Of a stretch of 64,000 bases of DNA, positions 34,101 to 45,500 are shown one piece after another. The notes beneath the pieces are model-generated. The model had not been told where the DNA came from. It made no database searches and was given only the letters and a program-made list of their open reading frames with translations. The stretch comes from Diplonema papillatum. Its lineage: Eukaryota; Euglenozoa; Diplonemea; Diplonemida; Diplonemidae. The translations under genes were made by a program, and so were the position numbers. Every line of letters begins with the position of its first letter. The first letter of the stretch is position 1. Where the stretch lies: the NCBI GenBank assembly GCA_030068145.1, contig JAPJBO010000820.1, positions 1 through 64,000 on the forward strand, in the 5' to 3' direction.

Positions 34101-37100
34101 GCGGATTCTCGGACGGCTGCACGGCGCTACGAATTCATCGGGTCGACTGGAGACACGATGTTTCGCAGGTCTCGCTGAGCAGTAAGCTTCGCAGAAAGCT
34201 GGTGGCAACGCTGTACGAGCTCCGGTCTTCGTCGCTTTCGGCAGGCGATATCGAGACTTTGGGAGGCAGACTCCTGCACGTGTCTGCAATTTCGGGCATT
34301 TTCCCCGGATCATTCTGGTTTGCGCTGAAATTCATGCGCAGAGTAACGAACTCGTTAAATCGAGGAACCAGAATGCCGGCAGAACAAGTTCCCAAAATTG
34401 TGTTTAGGCCAAATTGGCAAAAAAATGTTTGGTACCTCTAAGGTAGTAGTAGTAGTTGTCATCTTACCCCCGCAGATACGGGAGTAAAACGGAGCAGTGT
34501 TTGCATTCAAACGATTCAAGTGCGGCGGCAGCAGAAACTGTCAAGCCGTGACAGCATTCGGATGAGGTGTACCTTTCGCAAAGGTGGCATCTCAGTGTGG
34601 GGTACAGCGGATTATGGGCTGTCAGCGGAAAATGACAATTGATGCAGTGTTCTGCGCAGGCTTTGACATGGCACCGCGGCGCCGAGCAGACCAGTTCATC
34701 GATGTAGCGAAGGGCCAGAATGCGTCGTTGTCTTCTTGCAGCAGCTGTTCTTGTCGTCTTCTGTCGTCGTCCGGAGCCTTGCCCCCGGGGCCGTATGAGC
34801 TTCCGTACTTTGCGCGGCGGCTCTTCGACGTTCTTGAGTGTGTTCGCGACGACTTCTTTCACCTTTGCGTCCCAGACCTCCCGGTCCTCCATCCACTCCC
34901 GGATTTTTGTCCGGTCCCTTTCCGCGAGATCGTTGCAGATTACTCGTTCGAAAGACAGCAGTGGTCGCCCCACTCGTCTCGCCCGAAGCTGGTCCGCGAA
35001 CATCAAGCCAGCAATCGGCTGATCAGAACGCATGCAGTGCGCCGCAAACCGCAGGCGCTTCTCTTGCAGCACCGCCTCGATCCTCGGGAAACCGACCATC
35101 AGCTCTGAGTTCTTCATGCGCGTGTCACGGCTGTACACTTTGATCCCCTTCACGTAGCGGACCATACACGTGTACGCCCCTATCACGTCTGCACGTAACT
35201 CGGTCCCCACCACCCATGCTTCCGCTCCAGCCAGGAAGATGCTGAGAACCAGACACCGAAACAGCCAAGCCTTCGTTGCCATCGCCAGCGTTGACCGCCA
35301 CGTTGCTTTGAGCTTGTGTAGGGCGACCCACGCTAGTTGCTTGTTTCGCAGGAAGTCGGTCTTGCTGGACTGCAGCATGCACCCAAGGTACTTGTAGTCC
35401 CGCACTTCCCGCAGGAGTCCTCCTTCTGGGCGTTGCACGTGTCTGGGTATCGGATCTCCGATTACCATCACCTCAGTTTTCCCTTGGCCGTAGTTTACCT
35501 TCAGTCCAAATCGTTTCGCCGTGAGGTGCAGACGCCGCAGCATTTGGGTTGCTGCTCTCGATGTTCGTGCCAGAACTGCTATGTCATCCATGAAGTCGAG
35601 GTCTTTCACTCGAGTCTTCCGGCTCCCTCGTCCCACCACGTAGCCACAACTTCCGTCGGTTGAGGCTCGATCGACTCCTCGCATTATTGCGTCGATTACC
35701 AGGATGAACAACGTCGGTGCAAGCGTGTCGCCTTGAAGAACTCCTGCACAGATCTCGATCGCTTCGGTTACGCCTTCGGCGCTTTAATCTTTTACTAAGA
35801 GAGATCGATCGGTGAGGCCGTGAGGAGTCCGGATCGCCGTTGACCTCTAAGGAAATAAACGAATTGTGTTAGTCCTCTAAGGACTTTTTCTCAAAATAAA
35901 AATCCCGCAAACCCGCAAACCCGGGGAAGGGCGGAAAAAAATTGGAGGCTTTGTCAGGGGCGGTACGAAGATCCCGAAAACTGGCATGTTGTCACAGCAG
36001 TCTGCCAAAAGAGTAATTGAGAGCACAAGAACTCCTGATAAGCATGAGGATAGCACTGTCCTTCCCTCTTCACAGTTTTGTAGAGTTAAAGTTCGCTTGA
36101 AATTCCGGGGTTTTAGGGTCTCCGTGTGACCGTTCATGAATGGGTTCTCTTAGAGCAAGAAAGGGCTATGTGGTTACGGGTTGTATATTTAGTGCACGCT
36201 TTCGTTATGGGTTATTGCTAGCCATGTCCGGGACTGTTTGTGACCGACACCAAGTACATTCCTTCGTGGAGTGTAGTCTTGGGCCCCCCACGTTCTACAA
36301 GTTGAGCATTGAGTTCTTTAAGGTGCAAGTGCCATCAAGGCAGGCGAGCACTGTTCACGGGCTAGCGTTACTTTGTGATGTCGTCCTTCGGGAGAGTCAA
36401 CGATGTTGAGCAGGGGTTGCCTTGTAGCCCGTACCGGTCTGTTTTCCGCGTTTATATGTATTTTCTCGCAGTGTGGTGCTTGGATTTCGCGGCACTTGCG
36501 GTGCTTCACGTGGTGCGGGTTGTTTCCGTCCTAAGATAAGGTTTTTTTTGGGTAGATTTGCAGGGTAAAACTGTTCGTTGCTCGCCACAGTTAAGGCACT
36601 TTTGTGTTGGACTCAGTCAGTTTTGACGCCCAATGTGACAACATGCTCGTACCATCATCAGCCACATCTTGTGCCCCAGGCGCGGAAGCTTTTGAAGCAG
36701 TCCGTGCCGCAGGTGTAAAAGTCGAGGTCGAAACATTCTGCAAAACTTCATAACCAGTACTAGTCGCGAGCTACACCCACACGGGTTCACTCCTACGCCT
36801 CAGGTACCAGGCCGGAGGAATTCCTCAGGCCCCCCGGAGGAATTCCTCCGGAGGAATTCCTCCGGGGCATTTTTCAGCACCTTTTTTTGAGGAATTCCTC
36901 CGGTTTTTTCCTTAGCGGGAGCACTGGAGGTACAGAAACGTACTACCACAAAAAAACGGGGGGGACAACACACCATTTGGCCGGGACCTTCCATCTGGTC
37001 CGAAACTTGCTTGGGTTTCGATCGGGTGTCGCGTTCAACGACGCGGAAGGGTGTTGCCGGCGGGGGGGACATGCTGTCGAGAGCCTGCAGCATGTCTGCA

Positions 37101-37705
37101 GGTGACACAGCGCCGTGGCGCAGGATCTCGAGGTGGTCCGCGTGCACTTTGACTACCGAGGACTCGATGCCGACGGAGCACGGGCCGCCGTCTATGACGA
37201 GAAGCGACGGGTCGCGAGCAGCCAAGTCTTTCAGGACGTGCTCCGGTCTCGTCGGAGACACGTGGTTGAACCTGTTGGCGCTTGGGGCTGCGAGAGGAAG
37301 GGACGACACTTCAAGCAGCCTGCGGGCGACTTCGTGCTTCGGCGACCGGACGCCCACCCAGCCGGAGCCGCCGGTGACCACCGAAGGCACGTTGTCCGCA
37401 GCCGGAAGCACCAGCGTCAACGGACCCGGCCACAGCTGTGCCGCGAGTGCGACGGCCGCTGCTCTTTGCTGCGGGTCGCGCACCTGCACCAGTGGCTCCA
37501 CGTCAGCCCAGCTGAGAACGTGGACGATCAGCGGGTCGCTGGCCGGCCTACCCTTGACCTCGAACACCTTCTTCGCCGCCGTCGCGTCCAGTGCATGCGC
37601 GCCGAGACCGTACACGGTTTCTGTAGGAAACGAAACCAGTTTCCCTTCCCGCAAAGCGTCCGATGCCCGCCGGAGATCTTCTGGCGAGCAGGTCAGCAAC
37701 GACAT
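31198..37705 (-). CDS. SUA5: Threonylcarbamoyl-AMP synthase (Sua5/YrdC family)
   Basis: Two exons: 37705-36974 (ATG at 37705, 244 codons) and 31566-31198 (122 codons plus stop), joined in phase 0 across a 5407-nt intron (donor ATG|GTGTGT, acceptor CGCACAG). The product of 366 residues is a normal Sua5 length. It makes threonylcarbamoyl-AMP from Thr, bicarbonate and ATP for the t6A37 modification of tRNAs reading ANN codons. Exon 1 is the YrdC domain with FPTETVYGLGAHA, KGRPASDPLIVH, LWPGPLTLVL, PSANRFNHVSPT and GIESSVV. The join creates the linker GPGQM|LTHYAPDVPAYLL, matching the family's conserved (K/T)HYAP linker. Exon 2 is the C-terminal Sua5 domain (VVVDYN, DLSASGIAEEAAAQVFAVLR, AQAVNDRLFRAASGRKA). 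Translating past the donor in exon 1 gives an unrelated repeat-derived tail, which confirms the boundary. The intron carries two retroelements. Confidence 0.9.
31731..31753 (-). promoter_or_regulatory. Strong pyrimidine-tract 3' splice signal
   Basis: The minus strand reads CTTTTTCCTTCGTGTTCTTG then CAG. It lies in the SUA5 intron, 165 bases before the exon 2 acceptor I use. It has a better pyrimidine tract than any acceptor assigned here. It could be an alternative or trans-splice acceptor, giving a short product from ATG 31659 or 31632 that contains only the Sua5 domain. The second start would read MGNSLS, an N-myristoylation-like start. Confidence 0.35.
32101..34433 (+). mobile_element. 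Tyrosine-recombinase retroelement, VIPER/DIRS-like, decayed
   Basis: The order is recombinase then reverse transcriptase, as in VIPER-type elements. The recombinase is spread over three frames (breaks near 32690 and 32910). It shows box I SRWAEVAALS (about 32830), box II YSAHSIKRGAGTYL (about 33085), LAKHE (about 33180) and the nucleophile in TTIRYGG (about 33225), ending at 33296. The RT frame (about 33540-34178) has RFAANDGSWWELNRLPMGHA, then VHVWIDNIRYAG at the catalytic position, where most RTs have YxDD. A one-base shift at about 34140 leads into the thumb-like region (VSLSSKLRRKL, ETLGGRLLHVSAI). I see no RNase H; the LINE next door begins at 34444. The element is in the SUA5 intron, on the opposite strand to the gene. 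It is inactive as read. Confidence 0.75.
34434..34443. repeat. Target-site duplication candidate, left
   Basis: ACCTCTAAGG at 34434-34443 is repeated exactly at 35843-35852, and the LINE fills the space between. Confidence 0.6.
34444..35842 (-). mobile_element. 5'-truncated LINE with RT and C-terminal PHD-like finger
   Basis: The readable frame runs from about 35784 to a stop at 34464. It starts inside the RT at GVLQGDTLAPTLFILVIDA and contains the catalytic DLDFMDDIAVLA, then FGLKVNYGQGKTEVM and YLGCML, the thumb, and a long basic linker. The last 75 residues are Cys-rich (CINC...CHLC...CCHGL...FECKHC), resembling a PHD finger with the usual His replaced. The 3' end is a TAC/TAG-type trinucleotide tail (34444-34456). 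Bases 35785-35842 are out of frame and may be 5' element sequence. The upstream endonuclease and early RT motifs are missing, so the copy is dead on arrival. It lies in the SUA5 intron in the sense direction. The PHD call is by spacing only. Confidence 0.85.
35853..36973. other. Remainder of SUA5 intron 1, with EcoRI-type palindromes
   Basis: No gene recognised. At about 36813-36905 the motif GGAGGAATTCCTCC occurs several times back to back and forms hairpins. The segment 36062-36172 (TTCGCTTGAAATTCCGGGG, GAATGGGTTCTC..AGAGCAAG) resembles the sequence bordering the ATPase minisatellite at 5707-5780, so it is a second, short copy of that repeat's flank. Confidence 0.5.
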
Positions 37706-38311
37706 GCTTCAATTTTCCTTTTCTCGTGTGATGCTCTATCCTCTGTCGTTTATCCCTCATAGCCCCAGAAGAAGGCTCGATAATAGACACGTTGCATCAG
37801 CTAATCAGGATTGGCTGAGTGCTGTGTGTTTAATCAATTGTTACAGTACCCCCCCAATTCACCAAAAGTTGATCGATTGTAATCGATCGTAATCGAGTGT
37901 AATCGAGTGTAATCGAGCTCAAGTCGCTTTCAGGGGGGGTAGGTGAATTGGCTCAGGCTTTCCGAATATCTGGTCGGATAAAAATTTTGACCGACCCCCC
38001 CCCCCCATAAATGGAGGCCGGGTCTCAAAAAAATGGGGTCTGAAAATCGACTTTTTTTTTCTCGGCATGCAGGAACAAGTCAGATTTGACTCGCCACAGA
38101 AATCTACGGGTGCCGATATGGTTCAGTGACAGAACTACGCGGTTCTCCAAAAATTTGGCGGAAAATCCCGAAAATGTGCCAACATGGCGGATCGCTCGAA
38201 TTTTTTTGAGAAAAAAAAACACCCACCCGCGGACTCGAACAGGCGACCAAAAGAGTCCTTGGTGAGTGCAATGACGGCTGCCAAAAATCCGATTTTTTTT
38301 TTTTAGAGTGA
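37706..38311. other. Intergenic, 5' side of SUA5
   Basis: It contains a 10-bp tandem repeat, GTAATCGAGT-like, at 37873-37920; a second copy of GGTAGGTGAATTGGCTCA; a C run at 37988-38006; and on the minus strand at about 38228-38265 a tRNA-like B-box string, CTGTTCGAGTCCGCG. No gene. Confidence 0.45.
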
Positions 38312-38706
38312 AATGTCGTACATGTCCGACATAGTTTCAAAAGTTGTCTTATATGTCCGACATAGTTTCAAAGTTGTCTTATGTGTCCGACATAGTTTTG
38401 GATGTCCGACAATGTTTCAAAAGTTGTCTCATATGTCCGACATAGTTTTGCGACTACATGTCCGACATAGTTTCAAAGTTGTCTTATATGTCCGACATAG
38501 TTTCAAAAGTTGTCTTATATGTCCAACACAGTTTCAAAAGTTGTCGTAGGTGTCCGACATAATTTCAAAGTTGTCTTGCATGTTTGACAAAGTTTCAGAA
38601 GTTGTCTTCCATGTCCGACATAGTTTCTGAGCATGTTCGACATAATTTCATTAGTTGTCTTATATGTCCGAAATAGTTTCAGAAGTTGTCTTACACGTCC
38701 ACGGCA
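38312..38706 (+). repeat. 31-bp satellite array, left arm
   Basis: Tandem, degenerate copies of a 31-bp unit (ATGTCCGACATAGTTTC, AAAAGTTGTCTTAT). The reverse complement of the same unit forms the array at 40573-41030. The two arms enclose 1.87 kb of other sequence, a foldback-element layout. Confidence 0.9.
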
Positions 38707-38890
38707 TAGTTCTCGGAGAACAGCGAAGCAAGCACCTTCTCGTCCGCCACTATTTCATTTGCAGCCGCCTTGCTCCGCCCGACGCAGTTGACTGGAGGGT
38801 TTCGTGACCAGTACCCGACACCGCCAGGATTCGAGCTGTTCGATAAGAACGGGCATCGTTGAAGGTTCTTCAGGACATCAATGAGGTTGA
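38691..38890 (-). pseudogene. Short coding-like fragment ending in the satellite
   Basis: A minus-strand frame of about 60 codons (for example GRSKAAANEIVADEKVLASL) has coding-like composition. It ends at a TAA supplied by the first satellite unit and begins after an in-frame stop with no ATG. It could be a captured exon piece inside the foldback element. Family unknown. Confidence 0.25.
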
Positions 38891-40572
38891 AGAATGGGGG
38901 TGATTACCAGACCTTTTCGCGCAGGCTCTGGGGGTGACGCCTCACTTGCCTGGTGTCTCTAAACGAGGGGTCGCGGACCGTGGAAAAATGAGGACACGTC
39001 ACCAAAAAACAGTAAAAACGATGAGGGGTGGAAATCGCTTTTCGGCATCGGCATCCGAGCATTAGGAGACGGGGAAAAACTGATTCAGCTTTACTAGACA
39101 CTGGGTGATTTCTGTCTGAGGGGGTCAATGTGGTTTCGGTTCCGCATCTACGACTACATGGCCAACTGTACGACAGAGCGATGATTCTGCTTGATGCCCT
39201 GCAGCAGGCGAGTGGGTCTCGTCGTCACCAACCAGTACTGCCCCTGGTCATTAAGGAGAGGGATGGATGTGACCGTGCTTCCTGGTGGCACTGTGTTCGT
39301 CAGCTTCCCACTGAACGTTCCCCCTTGTACCAATCTTGCATGTGAAGACGGCGAGTTGAACCTTGAACGCGCACGCCATCAGCAGCAGAGTTATGGCATC
39401 CGGGGGTGTGCCAACCCTATTCTGAACTGTCGCTTCCGCCCATCTGCCTTACAATACCCGCACTCAGGGGCTGCGCGAATAGATTCTTCTGCAAGAGGGC
39501 ATGGGGGTTAGCTTTCTCTCGGAACTGAAAGAAATACCAAAAGCTAGCTGCTGTTAAGCAGCTGTAGAAGGACCCGTTCTTAGGTGCGGTCGGTGAAAGT
39601 TTCACCCCCGCTCTTACTATGGCTTCGCGCAGCGGAACAAGTTTCACCCGCCACAACCTGTCCATTCACTTCCTCTGTGTGCTGTCCCACTGGCCGCACC
39701 AGAGCTTCGTCCCCGTGCGTTCTGGCCTGTGCTTCATTGCGACAACCAGTCCATTCACTTCCTCTTTGTGCTGGGCGGTGTAGGCGGCGGCGTCTTCCTC
39801 GTTCTCAAATGGAAGCTCGTCCACTGTAACGAGTAGATCCATTTTTCACTGCAGAACAGATACAGAGGCCACCCCTGCCTGTGACCAGTGACAAGGGTAC
39901 CCAGGCCGGCCGTGGGGGGTGTTTGGGGGTTTGTTTGCGCATGGCTATTTTGCCATCCAGTCGCCCACGTGGAAACGTAAAAACTCATTCTCGATTCGAT
40001 ACTCGAACTCAACTTTTGTGGTAATGTGGTTCAAAAGCAGGTTCAGAAGGTACGTGGTTCAGGGCGTGCGTAAGCAAAGTGATAGGATAGCTGGAGAAGT
40101 CTTCAGAAGGTGGTGAGGGTCATGACTGTGTTCTGCCAGGACAGATGGTGAGTAACCTAAAAGTATATACGACAACTTCTGAGACGTTCTGGCCTGCAGA
40201 CACGAATTGCATTCCTCGGACAGCAGGTCGACTACTTCGGCTTCGTCTCTGTCTTCGTCGTCGTCGGAATGGCGCAGATGGCGCCTTTTCAGCCTGGGAA
40301 GCTGGAAATGGTTTTGTTGGGGTGATACCACCTACTGTTTAGCAGAATAGTTCTGCAGAGTTCTACAAAGCTGCGAAAAGCGCTGCAAAGCGCTGCAACA
40401 AGTTGTGGAAAGGTTGTGTTTTGATCTGGGATTCTGTGAGGATTTCTGCTAAAAAATAGGTGGATCCCCCAAATTGTATTGTTTTGAATGGGCTTCCCGC
40501 CTACCGTGATGCGTCTCGTCGGCGCCTCTTGTGGCAACCCTGGCGGGTAAGCCCATGAAGGTATACCAAAGC
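38720..40572. other. Interior between the satellite arms
   Basis: Apart from the short frame at the left edge I see no gene. A 26-base block around CCAGTCCATTCACTTCCTC is repeated at 39657 and 39749. No transposase motif recognised. Confidence 0.4.
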
Positions 40573-41030
40573 TATAGGACATGTAAGACAACTTCTGAAA
40601 CTATGTCGGACATGTAAGACAACTTCTGAAACTATGTCGGACATATAAGACAACCTTTGAAACTATGTCGGACATATAAGACAACCTTTGAAACTATGTC
40701 GGACATGTAAGAAAGCCTTTGAAACTATGTCGGACATATAAAACAACCTTTGAATCTATGTCGGACATGCACGACAGTTCTGAAACTATGTCGGACATGT
40801 AAGACAACTTTCAAAACTATTTCGGACATGCTCAGAAACTGTGTCGGACACGGTTAGACAACTCTGAAACTATGTCGGACATATAGTCAACTTCTGAAAC
40901 TATGTCGGACATATAAGACAACTTTTGAAACTATGTCGGACATATAACAGGTTGAATTAAACTTTCCACAATCACGAAACTTTCTCGGACATATAAGACA
41001 ACTCCTGAAACTATGCCGGACATATAAGAC
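40573..41030 (-). repeat. 31-bp satellite array, right arm
   Basis: The reverse-oriented partner of 38312-38706 (ACTATGTCGGACAT, ATAAGACAAC), with more units and more length variation. Confidence 0.9.
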
Positions 41031-41040
41031 AGTTTGTTCT

Positions 41041-41395
41041 TTTTTTTAACATGTCGACGCCCGTAGGCAACGGCTTCACTGGGCCGGGTTTACTGTCGGG
41101 TTAGAAACTAGACTGATACTGAAAGAAAAATGGAAACGGGGAGGAATTCGATTGTCGGGGCTTCCTGCAAACTGATCCCCCCATGAAGGCCTTCTAGTGA
41201 TGGCCGGGTAGGTCAGGTGGAGCGCCCGAGACTAACTAGTAGCTGCCTGAAGCCAACCGTCCTAGTTTCTAAGACATGTGGATCATTCAACGACGTATCA
41301 TTGTGCAAGTCTACTCTACTAACGTTTGTTCCGATTCCGGTTGGCCTTCTTGCGTTGGCCGGCCGGATCGGGGGTGTTTGGTGGCACAGGAACAC
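41041..41395 (-). mobile_element. Poly-A retroposon, copy 1
   Basis: About 340 bp match 51560-51890 with scattered changes (shared anchors AACATGTCGACGCCCGTAGG and GAAAAATGGAAACGGGGAGG). In the minus direction the repeat ends in a run of A (plus-strand T run at 41039-41048), as expected for a SINE or the 3' end of a LINE. No RT frame remains. Confidence 0.65.
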
Positions 41396-41608
41396 GACAC
41401 AGGGACACGAAAATATTTTTCTCTTCATCTCGCACGAACCAACAAAATGGTCACTGGTTCGGTTCCTCGCTGCGTCGAGCGTTTGTGAGCTCAGTAGTAC
41501 CGGTACTGCTGCAGTGGTGGTGCTTCCACAGATTTCCTGGCGGGTCACGCGAACTTCCGGAAGGATCGTTCAAATACAAAAAATGAAATCGCCCGCGTTT
41601 TTTTCGCC

Positions 41609-41690
41609 CGTGGTCTAACGGGTAGCACACCCACTTGTGGTTCTGGGGGTACTTGGTTCGATTCCTCATCTGGGGGTCAGATTTTTGGCT
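41609..41690 (+). pseudogene. Degenerate tRNA-like sequence
   Basis: A good A box (TGGTCTAACGGGTAGCAC) and B box (GGTTCGATTCC) have the right spacing and a His-type TTGTGG loop. The acceptor, anticodon and T stems do not pair properly. Probably a tRNA relic or a tRNA-derived SINE head. Confidence 0.45.
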
Positions 41691-42528
41691 ATATCGAGTT
41701 CCAAAAAGGTGCCGATACACGCCGAGGATAGCTCTTTCCATCCCAAAAAAAGTTTCCGAATTTTGCTCAAAAATTGGCTTAAACATGGCGGATCGCACGA
41801 CGCAAAATCTATGACACGTTTTCGTGGAATGAGTGTTATGCCTTCTCTTCTTGCACGTGGCGCTCGCGTTCTTTTTCCTGCCCCTCAGGCTGAGCGAGTT
41901 TCCGGTCTTCACCTCATACCGTAACAGCATCGAGGTGATGAACCACCCCGTCGCAAGCCGCGACGCTGCAAGAGTACTTCTGGACCCACCGGCGACTGCT
42001 TCTGGTGTTGGCTGGCGGCGGGCACGTGGGGAGGAGCGATCCCCGACGCGAGGAAGGCGTCGGGGATCGCGGCCGAGGCCGCTGCCTGCAATTGCAGATC
42101 CACGCAGCAGATGAGCTGCGATAACGAACCTTGTGGAGCTGAACTCAGGCTGCACAGGTGGGCCTTCTACAACGGTAGCACGGTAAAATGGAGGAAAACT
42201 GCAAACGGTGTGAAAACCCATGCCACACAAGCCGAGTAATGTTGGTTGATCCGGCGCCGTAAGGATTTGCGGCACGTCGCAGTGGATGAAGCGAGGATAG
42301 TTTGTTGTACACGGTATCAACATATTCGAAGGAAACTCGAAGTAATACACACGTTGCCACGAAACTGTCAGAAAGATGGCGAAGCCAATCTTTTTTAGAC
42401 TGCTGTGTGCGACTGTTCGAGGGAAAGAAACTGGCCATGCAACCAGCTTGATGAGAGATCTACGATATCACGGATGAACAAACACGTGATGTTCATTTTT
42501 CCGCGTATCGCTACCCGGTTCGCAACAT
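41690..42528. other. Intergenic, 3' side of the FBF1-like gene
   Basis: No gene seen. It contains a perfect 13-bp-stem hairpin at 42037-42069 (CGATCCCCGACGC, 7-nt loop) and an inverted copy of the CACTCATTCCACGAAAA motif at 41812-41834. Confidence 0.5.
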
Positions 42529-45500
42529 TCACGCGAAGTCTTCCGGGCTGGCAAGAGAGAGCAGGAATGACCTTTGTTCCTGAACGATGTCGTCCTCCTC
42601 GTTAGCAGCGGACGTGGATCCGATCAAGCTGAGGCCCCCTGCCCTGGGCACGAGAGGTGATGTGCGACCGGTGATGCCGAGGTACTGCGGGCCTACAGCA
42701 ATGTTTTCGGGATCTACATGCAGCTTTTGGAACGCAGACGGTATGACGTCTTTAAAGGGTCCTTTTGGGTGATTGCCAACCGCGCGAAGCGCCACGCGCC
42801 TGTCGCCATCTCCCTTGCGCGGTGGGAGAGACGGGCGCTGCGACTTCTCGAAGTCGATTCTCTTCTTGATGGCGTTCAGGTCACGTCGTTCTTCATCCTG
42901 TGACCGCTTTTGCACTTCAAATTGCTGTTTCGTCTGCTCGATGAATTGCCGGTCTGCCGCTGCGTCACGGCGAAGCTGCAATGCTCTTTCGCTTTCTTCT
43001 TCGACTTTGGCCATGACCAACTCCAGCCGCCGCTTCTCGCGCTCGACAACACCAGCCTCCTCTTCGAATCTTCGCGTAGCCTCCGCTCGATACTCTTCCA
43101 ACCGCCGGTACTCGCTTTCGGTGAACTTTCTCTTCTCGTTCAGCTCTTGCCTCTCGGCGGACATTTCACTTGTCGCCTCCTGAGCTGCAATCTTTGTATC
43201 ATGTGCGTCGCGCTCCTCGATTCTCACACGCTCCATGAGCCGGGTCAACTCGTTCTTCTCCTTGCTGAGGTCCAGCCGTTGCTGCTGCACTTCCTGCAGC
43301 CACTTGTACCTCTCCTCGTCGAGTTCACTGATGGAAAGTTGATATATCAACAGGAGTATGGTGTTCACACACAGAGCAACGAATGATTCATGAGTGTTGT
43401 ATCTGTTCCACCACTGAAAAGAGTCTGACGAATGAACAACAATGGCACACCTGCGTCTGGACTCGAGTGCCAACATTTCCTTGTGAACTTCTTTTGCGTG
43501 CTGCATGCGCTGCTGCTCAACAATGTCACGAAGGGTATTTGCCCGAGCCTGGCTTTCCTGCAGGTTCCTGAGCTCTTCCTGGTGCCGTTCAGAGAAAGTC
43601 GCGATAGACCCCTCAAAGCGAGAGCAAAGCGACGTGACGCGGTGTCGCTCCTTCTCGAGAGCCTCGCGCTGCTCTTCAAGCTGATGCTGGAGAGCTGTCT
43701 GCGCCAACATCTGCTGCTTGATGTGCTGTTCTTTCTGCTGGAGAAGGTCGTCTTGATGATCGTGTGCTTTTTCGTGCAGCGAGCTCACAGCTCCAACTGA
43801 GTCTCGTACCTCGTGAAGCAACTGTTGCAGCTTTTCGGCTGTCACTTGATGAGTCGCGAATAACTGAAGCGTTTTTTATTTCGGTGCGCTTACTGGGGGG
43901 GGTCGAATACAGGAGGTACCTTGAATAGAAGAGGTACCTTGAATACAAGAGGCATTTTGGAAATCTGAAAAAAAGTTGGATTTTTTCTTGGTCCGCATAA
44001 CAGACCTTTTTCGACGGTTTTCTGATCGCGATGAGCTCCGATGAAGAGAACCGCGAAAAATAGACCCGGGGACCAAGAATTATGTGCGTGGTTCGTGGGT
44101 CTTTACCAGATGCGGGGCACCGGGCGTGGAACCCACAGGTTTTCAATGGAAAGGACGGGAATCGACCCACTGGTTGGTGACATTTCTTTGCAGGCCCGTG
44201 TAGCAGATCTTTTTCGGCGAATTTGTGCTCGCGTTCAGCTCCGATGAAGAGAACCGTGAAAAATAGACCCGGGGACCACAAATTACGTGCGTCTTTCAAG
44301 AAGAAGGGAGTTCCCGCGGTTTCCGGGTTTGCGGTACTTTTTTCCATTTCTTTTTCGGGAAAATTGCAGGATCGGCACGCCGAATAGAAGAGGGGCTAAT
44401 TCCCATTAGGGTAGGCGGTTTTTTTTTTTTGGCCCATGTCCGCGCGTGCGTAAATTTTTGGGAACCCCCGGAAAAAAAAAAACTTTTGCCAAAAAAAAAC
44501 TTTTGGGATCTGTGCATTGGAACCGGTCGTGAGAGCGACTGCAGGCGTTGTCACGAGCGTGTCCGGCTCGCGAAAAGTCGAAAACCTGTTCATCACACCG
44601 ATACTTCACGGCGATGCAAATCGCGTAGACTTTGTTTACCTCAGTGTGTATTGACTTTGAAGCTGACTATGCCCGGTGCTGGGTTGGTGCGCTGGGCAAG
44701 CAATATCGTGCTACTTTGACGTTGGTGTCAATCTAAACAGCAAGATTTGCGTAGCTCCTGCTGGACGCAGTCGAAGCACGCGGGATACAAGCACAGCCTC
44801 AGCCTCGAAAGTGTGCGCGGTTTTACCGGCAAGGCATGTCGGGAGGTTTTGCCACTGTGGTGCGATTATCACACAGAACCAGTCCGGGGCAGTGCACGCG
44901 TCTATGCCTTCCGACGCCTCAAGCAGCTACTAGTATCTGAGACTCGACTGAGGAGGCATGAAAAGGACGCGGGGCAAGCGATGCGTTCACGGTGCTTGCG
45001 ACTTAGTGCACTTGACCGGCGGCAATGCCTTGTGCCGCGGTATATTTGCGAAGAAAACGGCACTCGTCGCCTGACAGTCTAGACCGCACATCCCTGAGCA
45101 TAACTGCCTTCGTTGCACACGGCGTCTAACCAATTGCCGTGTGCTAGAAGCATCTGCCCTCCGTGCGGATGTCGAGACATCAATGGTCTCTTTCGATGTG
45201 GGTGAGGTACATCTTGTGAGTCCGGCGCCGTTTGCTACGCATCAGAAGGTGGCCACTGGCCCTGATGACAATACATTGCAGTACGACTACAATTCCCATT
45301 ATAGTACACTTCCTTATGTTTGTGCCCATTCTCGAGGGACAATTCCCATTATAGTACACTTCCTTATGTTTGTGCCCATTCTCGAACACTATTTAACTTT
45401 TTGCCCATTCTCGAACACTCGCTAACTTTTTGCCCATTCTCGAACACTTTTTAACTTTTTGCCCATTCTCGGTAACTTTGTGCCCATTCTCGAACACTAT

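Noticed and set aside
36800..36973. C-terminal extension of the YrdC frame past GPGQM
   Set aside because: It translates repeated GGAATTCC palindromes and ignores a good splice donor at the exact family boundary.
41451..42350. 299-codon minus-strand frame
   Set aside because: Crosses the tRNA-like sequence and repeats, low-complexity, no domain; likely chance.
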